From: Bacillota bacterium
Lineage (GTDB): Bacteria; Bacillota; Clostridia; Lachnospirales; Lachnospiraceae
DNA: 5,838 bases
Direction: 5' to 3'
Assembly (NCBI GenBank): GCA_023435505.1
Contig: JAEYRR010000362.1
Location: 1-5,838, forward strand
Shown: in pieces, positions 1-5,838 of the stretch
Layout of the letters: each line of letters starts with the position of its first letter
How positions within the stretch are numbered: the first letter of the stretch is position 1
Notes under the pieces: model-generated
The model's input: only the letters and a program-made list of their open reading frames with translations
What the model was told of the DNA's origin: nothing
Database searches by the model: none
Translations under genes and position numbers: made by a program

Positions 1-1685
1 TAGTTGTTGACCATATTGATCATGCCATAGCATTACAGAGAAAATATCAATACTCCCTTAGAATTGTCACTGTGGAAGGGGATATGATGAATCCTGGTGG
101 CTCAATGTCTGGTGGTGCCTACAAGAATTCTAGTAATTTATTGGGTAGAAGAAGGGAAATTGAAGAAATTAAGGACTCAATATCCGATCTGGAAGAAAAG
201 ATTCATGAACTCCAGCGCATATTATCAGAGAAAGAAGTAGAAAAACAGACATTGGAAGCGGAATTAGCGGAAAATGAGAATCTAATACATCAGTCAAATC
301 TCTCTTTGAATACAGAAAAATTGACCTTAAACCAGACGAAAGTAGATATCAAAAATGTGGAGCATGATTTTGAGGATATTCAGGCAGAAAATGCTGAGAT
401 TGAGAAGCAAGCGAAGGAACTTACCGATAATCTAGCTTCCTTACAGGATGATCTTCAAAAAAATCAGGCTAAATCAGATGAGAATGATAAGATTATAGCT
501 ACTCTTTCTGAGGAAGTTAATGAGAAACGAAAGGACCACAGTGATGTTACGTCTAAGTTATCTGATTTAAAAATAGCGTTATCCAATCAGGAGCAGACCA
601 TAGAGTTCCATATGGAAAACATGTTCCGTGTTAAGGAGGAGCTTGCCCGTCTGGTTGAAGAGAAAAAGACAACATTATCTTCAATTGAAGAATGTGTGAA
701 GACAATGCAAGAAAGAGAGCAGAATATAGTCAGTATTCAGCATGAGATAGAGGAAAGTTCTTCTAAAATTGAGCTGTGTACCAAAGAGATAAACTCTTTA
801 TCTGCCAAAAAAGAAGAAATTAATACTCAACATAAGGATTTCTTTAAAAAGCGTGAAGAATTATCTGCACGAATTAATACTTTAGACAAAGAGTGCTTCC
901 GTCTTTCTAGCAATATCGAAAAAATTGACGATCAATTGACCAATATTGTCAATTATATGTTTGATGAATATGAAATTACTTATAGTGATGCCATTTCCCT
1001 CCGCTCAGAAGAGACCTATTCTTTAACTCATATTAAGAAACTGATTGCAGAGGTAAAAGCGAACATAAAAAGTCTCGGTGATGTCAACATTAATTCCATT
1101 GAGGATTATAAGCATACAATGGAACGCTATGAATTACTAAAAACTCAGCATGATGACATTGTAAAAGCGGAAGAGATACTGCTTGGAATCATTGAAGAAC
1201 TGGATATAGAGATGAGAAAGCAGTTTGAAGAGAAATTTGCGCTGATCAAAGCACAGTTTGATAAAGTGTTCAAGGAAATGTTTGGTGGTGGTAAAGGTAC
1301 TCTGGAACTAGTGGAGGAAGAAGATTTACTGGAAGCCGGCATCCGTATCAATGCCCAGCCACCTGGAAAGAAACTTCAGAATATGATGCAATTATCTGGT
1401 GGAGAGAAGGCCCTAACGGCTATTAGTTTACTTTTTGCCATTCAGAACTTAAAACCATCTCCATTCTGTCTTCTAGATGAGATCGAGGCAGCTCTCGATG
1501 AATCAAATGTAGATCGCTATGCCAGATATTTAAAGAAATTGACTGGCAAGACGCAGTTTATTATTATTACACACAGAAGAGGTTCCATGGCTATGTCAGA
1601 TCGTCTGTACGGTATTACGATGCAGGAAAAAGGAGTTTCTACTCTAGTATCTGTAAACCTAATTGAAAATCAACTGGAAAAGTAG
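1..1685 (+). CDS. smc: Chromosome segregation protein SMC, C-terminal part (5' end cut by window edge)
   Basis: SMC is the ATPase of the bacterial condensin complex; with ScpA and ScpB it compacts and separates sister chromosomes on the nucleoid. The open frame has no start here: it reads in from the left edge with its first full codon at base 3, giving 560 residues before TAG. An internal GTG at 72 is not the start, because the upstream residues (IALQRKYQYSLRIVTVEGD) are a typical end of the SMC hinge, followed by NPGGSMSGG. Fragment residues about 45-400 are heptad-like, Glu/Lys-rich coiled coil. The C-terminal head has GGGKGTLEL, the ABC signature LSGGEK (bases 1392-1409), Walker B PFCLLDE with Asp and catalytic Glu at 1476-1481, D-loop ALDE, and the H-loop His at 1572-1574 (ITHRR). 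All key C-terminal residues are present, so the ATPase looks intact. The Walker A half lies outside the window. ftsY follows after 46 bases with no terminator, suggesting one operon. Confidence 0.97.
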   Translation, partial: VVDHIDHAIALQRKYQYSLRIVTVEGDMMNPGGSMSGGAYKNSSNLLGRRREIEEIKDSISDLEEKIHELQRILSEKEVEKQTLEAELAENENLIHQSNLSLNTEKLTLNQTKVDIKNVEHDFEDIQAENAEIEKQAKELTDNLASLQDDLQKNQAKSDENDKIIATLSEEVNEKRKDHSDVTSKLSDLKIALSNQEQTIEFHMENMFRVKEELARLVEEKKTTLSSIEECVKTMQEREQNIVSIQHEIEESSSKIELCTKEINSLSAKKEEINTQHKDFFKKREELSARINTLDKECFRLSSNIEKIDDQLTNIVNYMFDEYEITYSDAISLRSEETYSLTHIKKLIAEVKANIKSLGDVNINSIEDYKHTMERYELLKTQHDDIVKAEEILLGIIEELDIEMRKQFEEKFALIKAQFDKVFKEMFGGGKGTLELVEEEDLLEAGIRINAQPPGKKLQNMMQLSGGEKALTAISLLFAIQNLKPSPFCLLDEIEAALDESNVDRYARYLKKLTGKTQFIIITHRRGSMAMSDRLYGITMQEKGVSTLVSVNLIENQLEK

Positions 1686-1721
1686 AGTTTATAGTGTTAT
1701 ATTAATAGAATAAATTTAAAT

Positions 1722-1727
1722 GAGGTG
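1722..1727 (+). promoter_or_regulatory. Ribosome binding site that fixes the ftsY start
   Basis: GAGGTG is complementary to the 16S rRNA 3' end (the AGGAGGTG-type pairing). It ends 4 bases before the ATG at 1732, and its GG core is 6 bases away. It overlaps an earlier in-frame ATG at 1720, so it cannot serve that codon. The bases upstream of 1720 are only A/T-rich with no purine-rich site. This supports ATG 1732 (MAEKKGFFGR) over ATG 1720 (MRCFMAEKK) as the true start. Confidence 0.8.
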
Positions 1728-1731
1728 TTTT

Positions 1732-2670
1732 ATGGCAGAGAAGAAAGGATTTTTTGGTCGTTTAGTGGCTGGACTATCCAAAACAAGAACAAGTATTTTA
1801 TCCGGAATTGATCATATTTTCAGTGGTTTTACCAGTATCGATGAGGATTTCTATGAAGAATTGGAAGAAATTCTAATTATGGCGGATCTTGGTGTGTCTA
1901 CTACCAATTCCATTATTGAATCCTTACAGGAAAAGGTAAAGGAGCAGAAAATAAAAGATCCAAAAGAATGCAAGGATCTTTTAATCCAAAGTATTAAGGA
2001 ACAGATGCAGGTAAGTGATACTGCTTATGAATTTGAGAATAGAAAGTCTGTTATTCTATTAATTGGTGTAAATGGAGTAGGAAAAACTACGTCTGTAGGT
2101 AAGCTAGCTGCCCAATTCAAGGCAATGGATAAAAAAGTGTTAGTTGCGGCTGCGGATACCTTCCGTGCGGCTGCTATTGAACAGCTGACAGAGTGGACAA
2201 ACCGTGCCAAAGTAGATATCATTGCCCAACAAGAAGGTTCTGATCCTGCAGCGGTAGTATTTGATGCCGTCAGTGCTGCCAAATCCCGCAATATCGATGT
2301 GCTTTTATGCGATACCGCAGGAAGACTTCATAACAAAAAAAATCTTATGGAAGAACTGCGTAAGATCAATCGTATCATAGAAAGAGAATATCCAGATGCT
2401 TATCAGGAGACTCTGATTGTGTTAGATGCTACCACTGGACAAAATGCCATGGTTCAAGCTAGACAGTTTCGTGAGGTTGCAGACATCGATGGTATCATTC
2501 TGACCAAACTAGATGGTACTGCAAAAGGTGGAATTGCTATTTCTATCCAGTCTGAAATGGGCATTCCTGTTAAATATATAGGTGTAGGTGAAGGAATCGA
2601 TGATTTACAGAAATTCAATGCAGATGATTTTGTAAATGCATTATTTGACATCAAAGATTCTGAAGCTTAA
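1732..2670 (+). CDS. ftsY: Signal recognition particle receptor FtsY
   Basis: FtsY is the SRP receptor GTPase. It docks the Ffh/4.5S (6S) RNA-ribosome complex at the membrane and hands nascent membrane proteins to SecYEG. With the start at 1732 the protein is 312 residues. An N-terminal basic/hydrophobic stretch (KKGFFGRLVAGL) fits the lipid-binding helix. Residues about 20-95 form the helical N domain, and about 104-300 the SRP-type G domain: G1 GVNGVGKTT (112-120), insertion-box motif DTFRAAA (142-148), G3 DTAGR (194-198), G4 TKLDG (258-262), and closing GVGEGIDDL (284-292). There is no long acidic A domain as in Escherichia coli; this compact NG-only form is usual in Firmicutes. All GTP-binding motifs are intact. 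The gene lies 46 bases after smc and probably shares its transcript. Ffh has similar motifs but carries a C-terminal M domain, which is absent here, so FtsY is a firm call. Confidence 0.97.
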   Translation: MAEKKGFFGRLVAGLSKTRTSILSGIDHIFSGFTSIDEDFYEELEEILIMADLGVSTTNSIIESLQEKVKEQKIKDPKECKDLLIQSIKEQMQVSDTAYEFENRKSVILLIGVNGVGKTTSVGKLAAQFKAMDKKVLVAAADTFRAAAIEQLTEWTNRAKVDIIAQQEGSDPAAVVFDAVSAAKSRNIDVLLCDTAGRLHNKKNLMEELRKINRIIEREYPDAYQETLIVLDATTGQNAMVQARQFREVADIDGIILTKLDGTAKGGIAISIQSEMGIPVKYIGVGEGIDDLQKFNADDFVNALFDIKDSEA

Positions 2671-2678
2671 TTCATCTG

Positions 2679-2700
2679 CCAGAAGTAAATTTACTTCTGG
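2679..2700. repeat. Perfect 22-bp palindrome after ftsY, possible transcript-end hairpin
   Basis: The two 11-base arms (CCAGAAGTAAA and TTTACTTCTGG) are exact reverse complements. As RNA they would form a 9-bp stem with an AAUU loop, starting 8 bases after the ftsY stop. No T-run follows (the next bases are GTACATATAT), so it is not a canonical intrinsic terminator in either direction. It may stabilise the smc-ftsY mRNA end, act as a weak terminator, or bind a dimeric protein as DNA. The role is inference; the symmetry is directly visible. Confidence 0.7.
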
Positions 2701-2789
2701 GTACATATATATGAAGAAGCATGTAACATAAGGACTTATTTCATTTATTATCAGAAATCCCCAACTTCCTTTTGGAATCCCGTATCCTT

Positions 2790-2818
2790 TTATGACGGGT
2801 GAGAATTTCTGCTATAAT
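2790..2818 (+). promoter_or_regulatory. Probable extended -10 promoter for ilvA
   Basis: A perfect TATAAT (2813-2818) is preceded by TG at 2810-2811, making the extended -10 TGCTATAAT. The -35 is poor: TTATGA at 2790-2795 with a 17-base spacer matches only 3 of 6 consensus bases, which an extended -10 can compensate. The start would fall near 2825, leaving a leader of about 20 bases that holds AAGGAG (2831-2836), 8 bases before the ilvA ATG. So short a leader leaves no room for a T-box or riboswitch downstream of this promoter. Confidence 0.7.
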
Positions 2819-2844
2819 AGAATAAAACCAAAGGAGAAATTTAT

Positions 2845-4062
2845 ATGATGACATTGGAAAGGTTTGAGGAAGCAACTGAGGTAGTAAAAAAAGTAATTAA
2901 TCGCACGAAACTTATTTACAGTGAATATTTTACGGAGACTACTGGTAACAAAGTATATTTTAAGCCGGAAAATATGCAGTATACTGGAGCGTATAAAGTA
3001 AGAGGTGCCTATTATAAGATTAGCACACTATCTGAGGAAGAACGTTCCAAAGGATTGATAACCGCATCAGCAGGGAATCACGCACAGGGTGTTGCATACG
3101 CTGCGAAGTTATATAATGCTAAAGCTACCATAGTAATGCCTACAACGACCCCTTTAATTAAAGTAAATCGTACCAAAAGCTATGGAGCAGAGGTAATCCT
3201 TTACGGTACTGTTTACGATGAGGCCTGTGAACATGCTATAAATTTGGCAAAAGAGCATGGTTATACCTTTATCCATCCTTTTGATGACGAAGTTGTTGCT
3301 ACCGGACAGGGCACCATAGCAATGGAAATCTTTAAAGATCTCCCTACGGTAGATATTATCTTAGTTCCAATCGGTGGTGGCGGCCTAGCTGCCGGAGTAT
3401 CAACTTTGGCAAAGCAGCTTAACCCAAATATTAAGGTCATAGGGGTAGAACCTGCCGGAGCAAATTGTATGCAGGAATCCTTAAAAGCTGGTAAGGTGGT
3501 TTCTCTTCCAATGGTAGAAACGATTGCAGATGGTACTGCTGTTAAGACTCCTGGATCCAAAATCTTCCCTTACATACAAAAAAATATCGATGAGGTTATT
3601 ACCGTTGATGATCAAGAGTTGATTGTATGTTTTCTAGATATGGTGGAAAATCATAAAATGATTGTAGAAAATTCCGGTTTATTATCCGTTGCAGCTCTAA
3701 AAAAACTGGATTGTAAGAATAAAAAAGTGGTTTCTGTATTAAGTGGTGGTAATATGGACGTAATCACTATGTCCTCAGTGGTACAACATGGTCTGATTGA
3801 GCGTGGTCGTGTATTTACCGTATCTGTATTACTTCCTGATCGCCCTGGTGAATTGCTGAATGTAGCCAGTATTATAGCCAAAGAACAAGGGAATGTCATT
3901 CGTCTAGATCATAATCAGTTTGTAAGCATCAATCGTGCCAGTGCTGTGGAATTATCCATTACCATGGAAGCATTTGGCCATGAGCATAAAAACCATATTG
4001 TAAAAGCATTGAAAAATGCAGGCTATACGCCTAAAATAGTTCAGCCAAAGAATGTTTATTGA
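2845..4062 (+). CDS. ilvA: Threonine ammonia-lyase (threonine dehydratase) with C-terminal ACT domain
   Basis: This PLP enzyme converts L-threonine to 2-oxobutanoate and ammonia, the entry step to isoleucine or to threonine fermentation. It is a cytosolic 405-residue protein of fold-type II. Visible sites: PLP Schiff-base lysine K51 in TGAYKVRGA (47-55), substrate loop ASAGNHAQG (74-82), the phosphate-binding glycine loop PIGGGGLAAG (175-184), and SGGN (300-303). Residues about 325-400 (VSVLLPDRPGELLNVASII onward) form a single ACT domain. This is the medium-length class, shorter than the biosynthetic IlvA of E. coli (about 514 residues, two ACT-like units) and longer than ACT-less TdcB. The ACT domain suggests allosteric control by an amino acid, probably isoleucine or valine, but the ligand cannot be read from sequence. 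ATG 2845 is preferred over the adjacent ATG 2848 because AAGGAG sits 8 bases before it. No other ilv gene is adjacent. The gene has its own promoter and terminator, so it is probably monocistronic. Confidence 0.95.
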   Translation: MMTLERFEEATEVVKKVINRTKLIYSEYFTETTGNKVYFKPENMQYTGAYKVRGAYYKISTLSEEERSKGLITASAGNHAQGVAYAAKLYNAKATIVMPTTTPLIKVNRTKSYGAEVILYGTVYDEACEHAINLAKEHGYTFIHPFDDEVVATGQGTIAMEIFKDLPTVDIILVPIGGGGLAAGVSTLAKQLNPNIKVIGVEPAGANCMQESLKAGKVVSLPMVETIADGTAVKTPGSKIFPYIQKNIDEVITVDDQELIVCFLDMVENHKMIVENSGLLSVAALKKLDCKNKKVVSVLSGGNMDVITMSSVVQHGLIERGRVFTVSVLLPDRPGELLNVASIIAKEQGNVIRLDHNQFVSINRASAVELSITMEAFGHEHKNHIVKALKNAGYTPKIVQPKNVY

Positions 4063-4080
4063 TATGTTATAACGAATGAG

Positions 4081-4140
4081 AAAAGTGTCTTCGAAGATAG
4101 AATTGTATCCTGCAATCCATTTGTTGAAGACACTTTTTTT
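4081..4140 (+). terminator. Intrinsic terminator of ilvA
   Basis: GTGTCTTC (4085-4092) pairs exactly with GAAGACAC (4126-4133) and is followed by seven T (4134-4140). Including AAAA at 4081-4084 against the first four T, the stem is 12 bp. It lies 18 bases after the ilvA stop. The loop is unusually long at 33 bases and contains a small internal ATTG/CAAT hairpin (4102-4105 with 4113-4116). On the other strand the stem is followed by only four T, so termination in that direction would be weaker. Confidence 0.88.
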
Positions 4141-4152
4141 GATACCTAAAAT
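4124..4152 (+). promoter_or_regulatory. Candidate promoter of the carbonic anhydrase gene, overlapping the ilvA terminator
   Basis: TTGAAG (4124-4129, 4 of 6 to TTGACA) and TAAAAT (4147-4152, 5 of 6 to TATAAT) are separated by exactly 17 bases. The -35 lies in the right arm of the ilvA terminator. The start would fall near 4159, giving a leader of about 23 bases with GGGAG (4171-4175) 6 bases before the ATG. No other promoter is obvious between the two genes, which supports the call, but the match is moderate. Confidence 0.5.
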
Positions 4153-4181
4153 TATTGGTAACAAAGGAAAGGGAGTGAAGT

Positions 4182-4742
4182 ATGATGTCAAATATAAGCA
4201 AAATTCTTGCATATAACAATGAATTGATTAAAAAAGGGAAGTGTATCAGTGGGCTTTGTGATAGAATGCCTAAGAAAAAACTGGCTATTCTTACTTGCAT
4301 GGATGCCCGACTTATTGAGCTACTCCCCACTGCATTGGGAATTAAAAATGGAGATGTACTCATGATTAAGACTGCAGGAGCAAGGCTCACAGGACCTTTT
4401 GACAATTCTGTTAGAAGTCTACTTATAGGAATTACAGAACTTGGGGTGGAAGAAATCATGGTAATCGGCCATACTGATTGCGGTGCTGCGGGAATTAGTG
4501 CCAATAGAATAATTACTAAACTTCTACAGCGTGGAATTCAAAAGAAAGCGATAGATTCATGTGAGATAGAGTATGACAAATGGCTCAGCGGCTTTAATAG
4601 TGTGGAGAGTGATGTGGCGGCCACTGTAAAGAGTCTTTGCATACATCCCCTCATTCCAAGTAATCTATCTATTAGTGGATATGTCATTGATATTAAAACC
4701 GGTGAACTTGCAATGGTGGAAAAAGGAGAGATGAGGCCTTAG
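4182..4742 (+). CDS. Beta-class carbonic anhydrase, YtiB-like
   Basis: The predicted role is reversible hydration of CO2 to bicarbonate in the cytosol, supplying carboxylases and buffering pH. The 186-residue protein shows the beta-class zinc site: C39 and the D41/R43 dyad in TCMDAR, then H97 and C100 in GHTDCG. The overall style (LIELLPTALGIKNGD, GPFDNSVRSLL, a C-terminal VIDIKTGEL) resembles Bacillus subtilis YtiB from memory, and the length agrees with that subgroup of about 190 residues. All metal ligands are present, so an active enzyme is likely. Beta-carbonic anhydrases of this small type have sometimes been annotated only as hypothetical, and activity on CO2 is inferred, not shown. 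There is no signal peptide or membrane segment. ATG 4182 is chosen over ATG 4185 because GGGAG lies 6 bases upstream. It follows the ilvA terminator and is probably transcribed separately. No strong terminator follows it, so some readthrough toward recA is possible. Confidence 0.9.
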   Translation: MMSNISKILAYNNELIKKGKCISGLCDRMPKKKLAILTCMDARLIELLPTALGIKNGDVLMIKTAGARLTGPFDNSVRSLLIGITELGVEEIMVIGHTDCGAAGISANRIITKLLQRGIQKKAIDSCEIEYDKWLSGFNSVESDVAATVKSLCIHPLIPSNLSISGYVIDIKTGELAMVEKGEMRP

Positions 4743-4981
4743 GTCTTATTTTATATGTATTGGTACCATTCATACAGTGGTTTTATGTATCTTTTAAGAT
4801 ATTTTCTTTTTATTACACAGTTATCATGTTAAAACTTATACTTTTTTACACTTTTATCGTATGATTTACAATAGTAATCTCGAAAGTAATAAGTTCTTTT
4901 CATCATTTTCTTATTATGTTAGAATACCTTATGTGGTATCCATTACATTATAAATATGTCAGAATTGACTATAATTAGTTA
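4743..4981. other. AT-rich spacer upstream of the recA promoter, no gene found
   Basis: No convincing gene lies here. The region is very AT-rich with many T-runs. Weak structures are visible: the 8-base palindrome TGGTACCA (4761-4768); TGTAT/ATACA arms (4756-4760 and 4772-4776); ACCA/TGGT (4765-4768 and 4778-4781) followed by TTT, at best a feeble terminator for the carbonic anhydrase gene; a TATGTAT direct repeat (4754 and 4784, 30 bases apart); an AGTAAT direct repeat (4873 and 4885); and an ATACC/GGTAT hairpin (4924-4928 with 4935-4939). A perfect TATAAT occurs at 4970-4975 without a good -35. The A/T richness may act as an upstream element for the recA promoter. Confidence 0.6.
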
Positions 4982-5010
4982 TTGACATCACTTGTAAAAT
5001 GTATTAGGAT
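4982..5010 (+). promoter_or_regulatory. recA promoter
   Basis: The -35 is a perfect TTGACA (4982-4987). With the optimal 17-base spacer the -10 is TAGGAT (5005-5010, 4 of 6 to TATAAT). Transcription would start near 5017, just before the LexA box at 5024. A TATACT at 5010-5015 is closer to consensus but would need a 22-base spacer, so it is less likely. A strong -35 with a mediocre -10 under a LexA operator fits an SOS gene that keeps basal expression. Confidence 0.8.
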
Positions 5011-5023
5011 ATACTTAAAAATA

Positions 5024-5035
5024 GAACATTCGTTC
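5024..5035. promoter_or_regulatory. LexA (DinR) SOS box of recA
   Basis: GAACATTCGTTC matches the Firmicute LexA/DinR operator core GAAC-N4-GTTC exactly in both half-sites. It lies roughly 7-18 bases downstream of the expected recA transcription start and 8 bases before the AAGGAG-containing ribosome site. LexA bound here should block RNA polymerase clearance or elongation until RecA filaments on single-stranded DNA trigger LexA self-cleavage, closing the usual SOS autoregulatory loop. Confidence 0.88.
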
Positions 5036-5055
5036 GTGTTAAAAGGAGAGGTACC

Positions 5056-5838
5056 ATGGTGAAAGATCAGAATAAATTAAAGGCTTTAGAATCTGCCCTT
5101 GCACAGATAGAGAAGCAGTATGGCAAAGGTTCTGTTATGAAATTAGGGGACAATGATAGCCATATGAATATTGAGACTGTTCCAACAGGATCTCTTAGCC
5201 TGGATATTGCACTTGGTCTTGGCGGAGTTCCTAAGGGAAGAATTGTTGAGGTATATGGACCAGAATCCAGTGGTAAGACAACAGTAGCCTTACATATGGT
5301 TGCTGAGGTTCAGAAGAGAGGCGGTATTGCAGGATTCATCGATGCAGAACATGCACTTGATCCAGCATATGCAAAGAATATAGGTGTTAATATTGACGAA
5401 TTATATATTTCACAGCCAGATAATGGTGAGCAGGCGCTAGAGATTACAGAAACCATGGTTCGTTCTGGTGCTATCGATATTGTTATTGTGGACTCAGTAG
5501 CGGCATTAGTACCAAAGGCTGAGATTGATGGTGATTTGGGAGATTCTCATGTGGGTCTTCAAGCTAGATTGATGTCACAGGCACTTCGTAAATTAACAGC
5601 TGTCATCAGTAAATCTAACTGTATTGTAATTTTTATCAACCAGCTTCGTGAGAAAGTTGGTGTAATGTTTGGTAACCCTGAGACGACAACAGGCGGTAGA
5701 GCATTGAAATTTTACTCCTCCATCCGTATGGATGTCAGAAGAATCGAGACACTAAAGCAGTCTGGAGAATTTGTAGGTAATAGAACAAGAGTTAAGGTAG
5801 TAAAGAATAAGATTGCTCCTCCTTTCAAAGAAGCGGAG
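5056..5838 (+). CDS. recA: Recombinase RecA, N-terminal 261 codons (3' end cut by window edge)
   Basis: RecA forms ATP-dependent filaments on single-stranded DNA, drives homologous pairing and strand exchange, and activates LexA cleavage. ATG 5056 begins [15 protein letters not shown], 7 bases after AGGAG (5044-5048), and fits the normal N-terminal polymerisation helix. Visible motifs: Walker [10 protein letters not shown] (68-76), catalytic glutamate E98 in DAEHALD, Walker [13 protein letters not shown] (142-153), ATP-sensing Q196 in INQLR, and the DNA-binding L2 loop ending in GNPETTTGG (206-214). All motif residues agree with the E. coli enzyme, offset by two positions. The frame stays open to the last base. 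About 90 residues, including the end of the C-terminal domain, are probably missing, since family members are near 350 residues. Expression is probably under LexA control through the box at 5024-5035. The codons I read show no frameshift or intein in this part. Confidence 0.98.
   Translation, partial: MVKDQNKLKALESALAQIEKQYGKGSVMKLGDNDSHMNIETVPTGSLSLDIALGLGGVPKGRIVEVYGPESSGKTTVALHMVAEVQKRGGIAGFIDAEHALDPAYAKNIGVNIDELYISQPDNGEQALEITETMVRSGAIDIVIVDSVAALVPKAEIDGDLGDSHVGLQARLMSQALRKLTAVISKSNCIVIFINQLREKVGVMFGNPETTTGGRALKFYSSIRMDVRRIETLKQSGEFVGNRTRVKVVKNKIAPPFKEAE

Noticed and set aside
72..74. GTG as a start codon for the smc frame.
   Set aside because: The frame is open from base 3 and the upstream residues match the SMC hinge end, so this GTG is an internal valine.
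1720..1731. Upstream in-frame ATG for ftsY that would add MRCF.
   Set aside because: The only good ribosome site (GAGGTG, 1722-1727) overlaps this ATG and is correctly spaced for ATG 1732 instead.
2671..2844. T-box or other amino-acid riboswitch ahead of ilvA.
   Set aside because: I found no T-box core (AGGGTGGNACCGCG-like) and no terminator with a T-run. The likely promoter leaves only about 20 leader bases.
4067..4504. 145-codon open frame on the minus strand, overlapping the carbonic anhydrase gene and the ilvA terminator.
   Set aside because: It is antisense to a gene with clear catalytic motifs, runs through a terminator hairpin, and has low-complexity Ser/Ile/Leu-rich composition typical of a shadow frame.
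4755..4832. Possible 25-residue peptide (MYWYHSYSGF...), aromatic and hydrophobic, in the spacer before recA.
   Set aside because: Only a weak AGG lies upstream, the region is very AT-rich, and such short open frames arise often by chance. No family resemblance is visible. Conservation in relatives would be needed to revive it.
4924..4939. ATACC/GGTAT hairpin before recA as a terminator of the carbonic anhydrase gene.
   Set aside because: The stem is only 5 bp, there is no T-run after it, and it lies about 180 bases past the stop codon.

Overview
The window is an AT-rich stretch of a low-GC Gram-positive chromosome. Every recognisable gene is on the + strand: the 3' part of smc, ftsY, ilvA (threonine ammonia-lyase), a YtiB-like beta-carbonic anhydrase gene, and the 5' part of recA. 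The smc-ftsY pairing, strong AGGAG-type ribosome binding sites, AT-rich codon use and a GAAC-N4-GTTC LexA/DinR box at recA all point to the Firmicutes. A clostridial origin, perhaps Lachnospiraceae, is my best inference from protein style; I could not run a search to test it.

Layout. Bases 1-1685 encode the end of the SMC hinge, the returning coiled coil and the C-terminal ATPase head. After 46 bases without a terminator, ftsY follows at 1732-2670, so the two are probably cotranscribed. A perfect 22-bp palindrome without a T-run lies just after ftsY. The 174-base gap that follows contains nested inverted repeats and an extended -10 promoter for ilvA (2845-4062). A strong intrinsic terminator (4081-4140) closes ilvA. 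The likely promoter of the carbonic anhydrase gene (4182-4742) begins inside that terminator. A 313-base AT-rich spacer then leads to recA, with a near-consensus promoter and a LexA box just downstream of the expected transcription start. recA runs off the right edge after 261 codons.

Functionally the window joins unrelated housekeeping modules: chromosome organisation (SMC), co-translational membrane targeting (FtsY), amino-acid metabolism (IlvA), CO2/bicarbonate interconversion (carbonic anhydrase), and recombination/SOS (RecA). Apart from smc-ftsY these look like separate transcription units. I see no mobile element, CRISPR array, tRNA/rRNA gene, phage gene or defence cluster. The most interesting content is regulatory and lies in the gaps between genes; I found no convincing novel multi-gene system.
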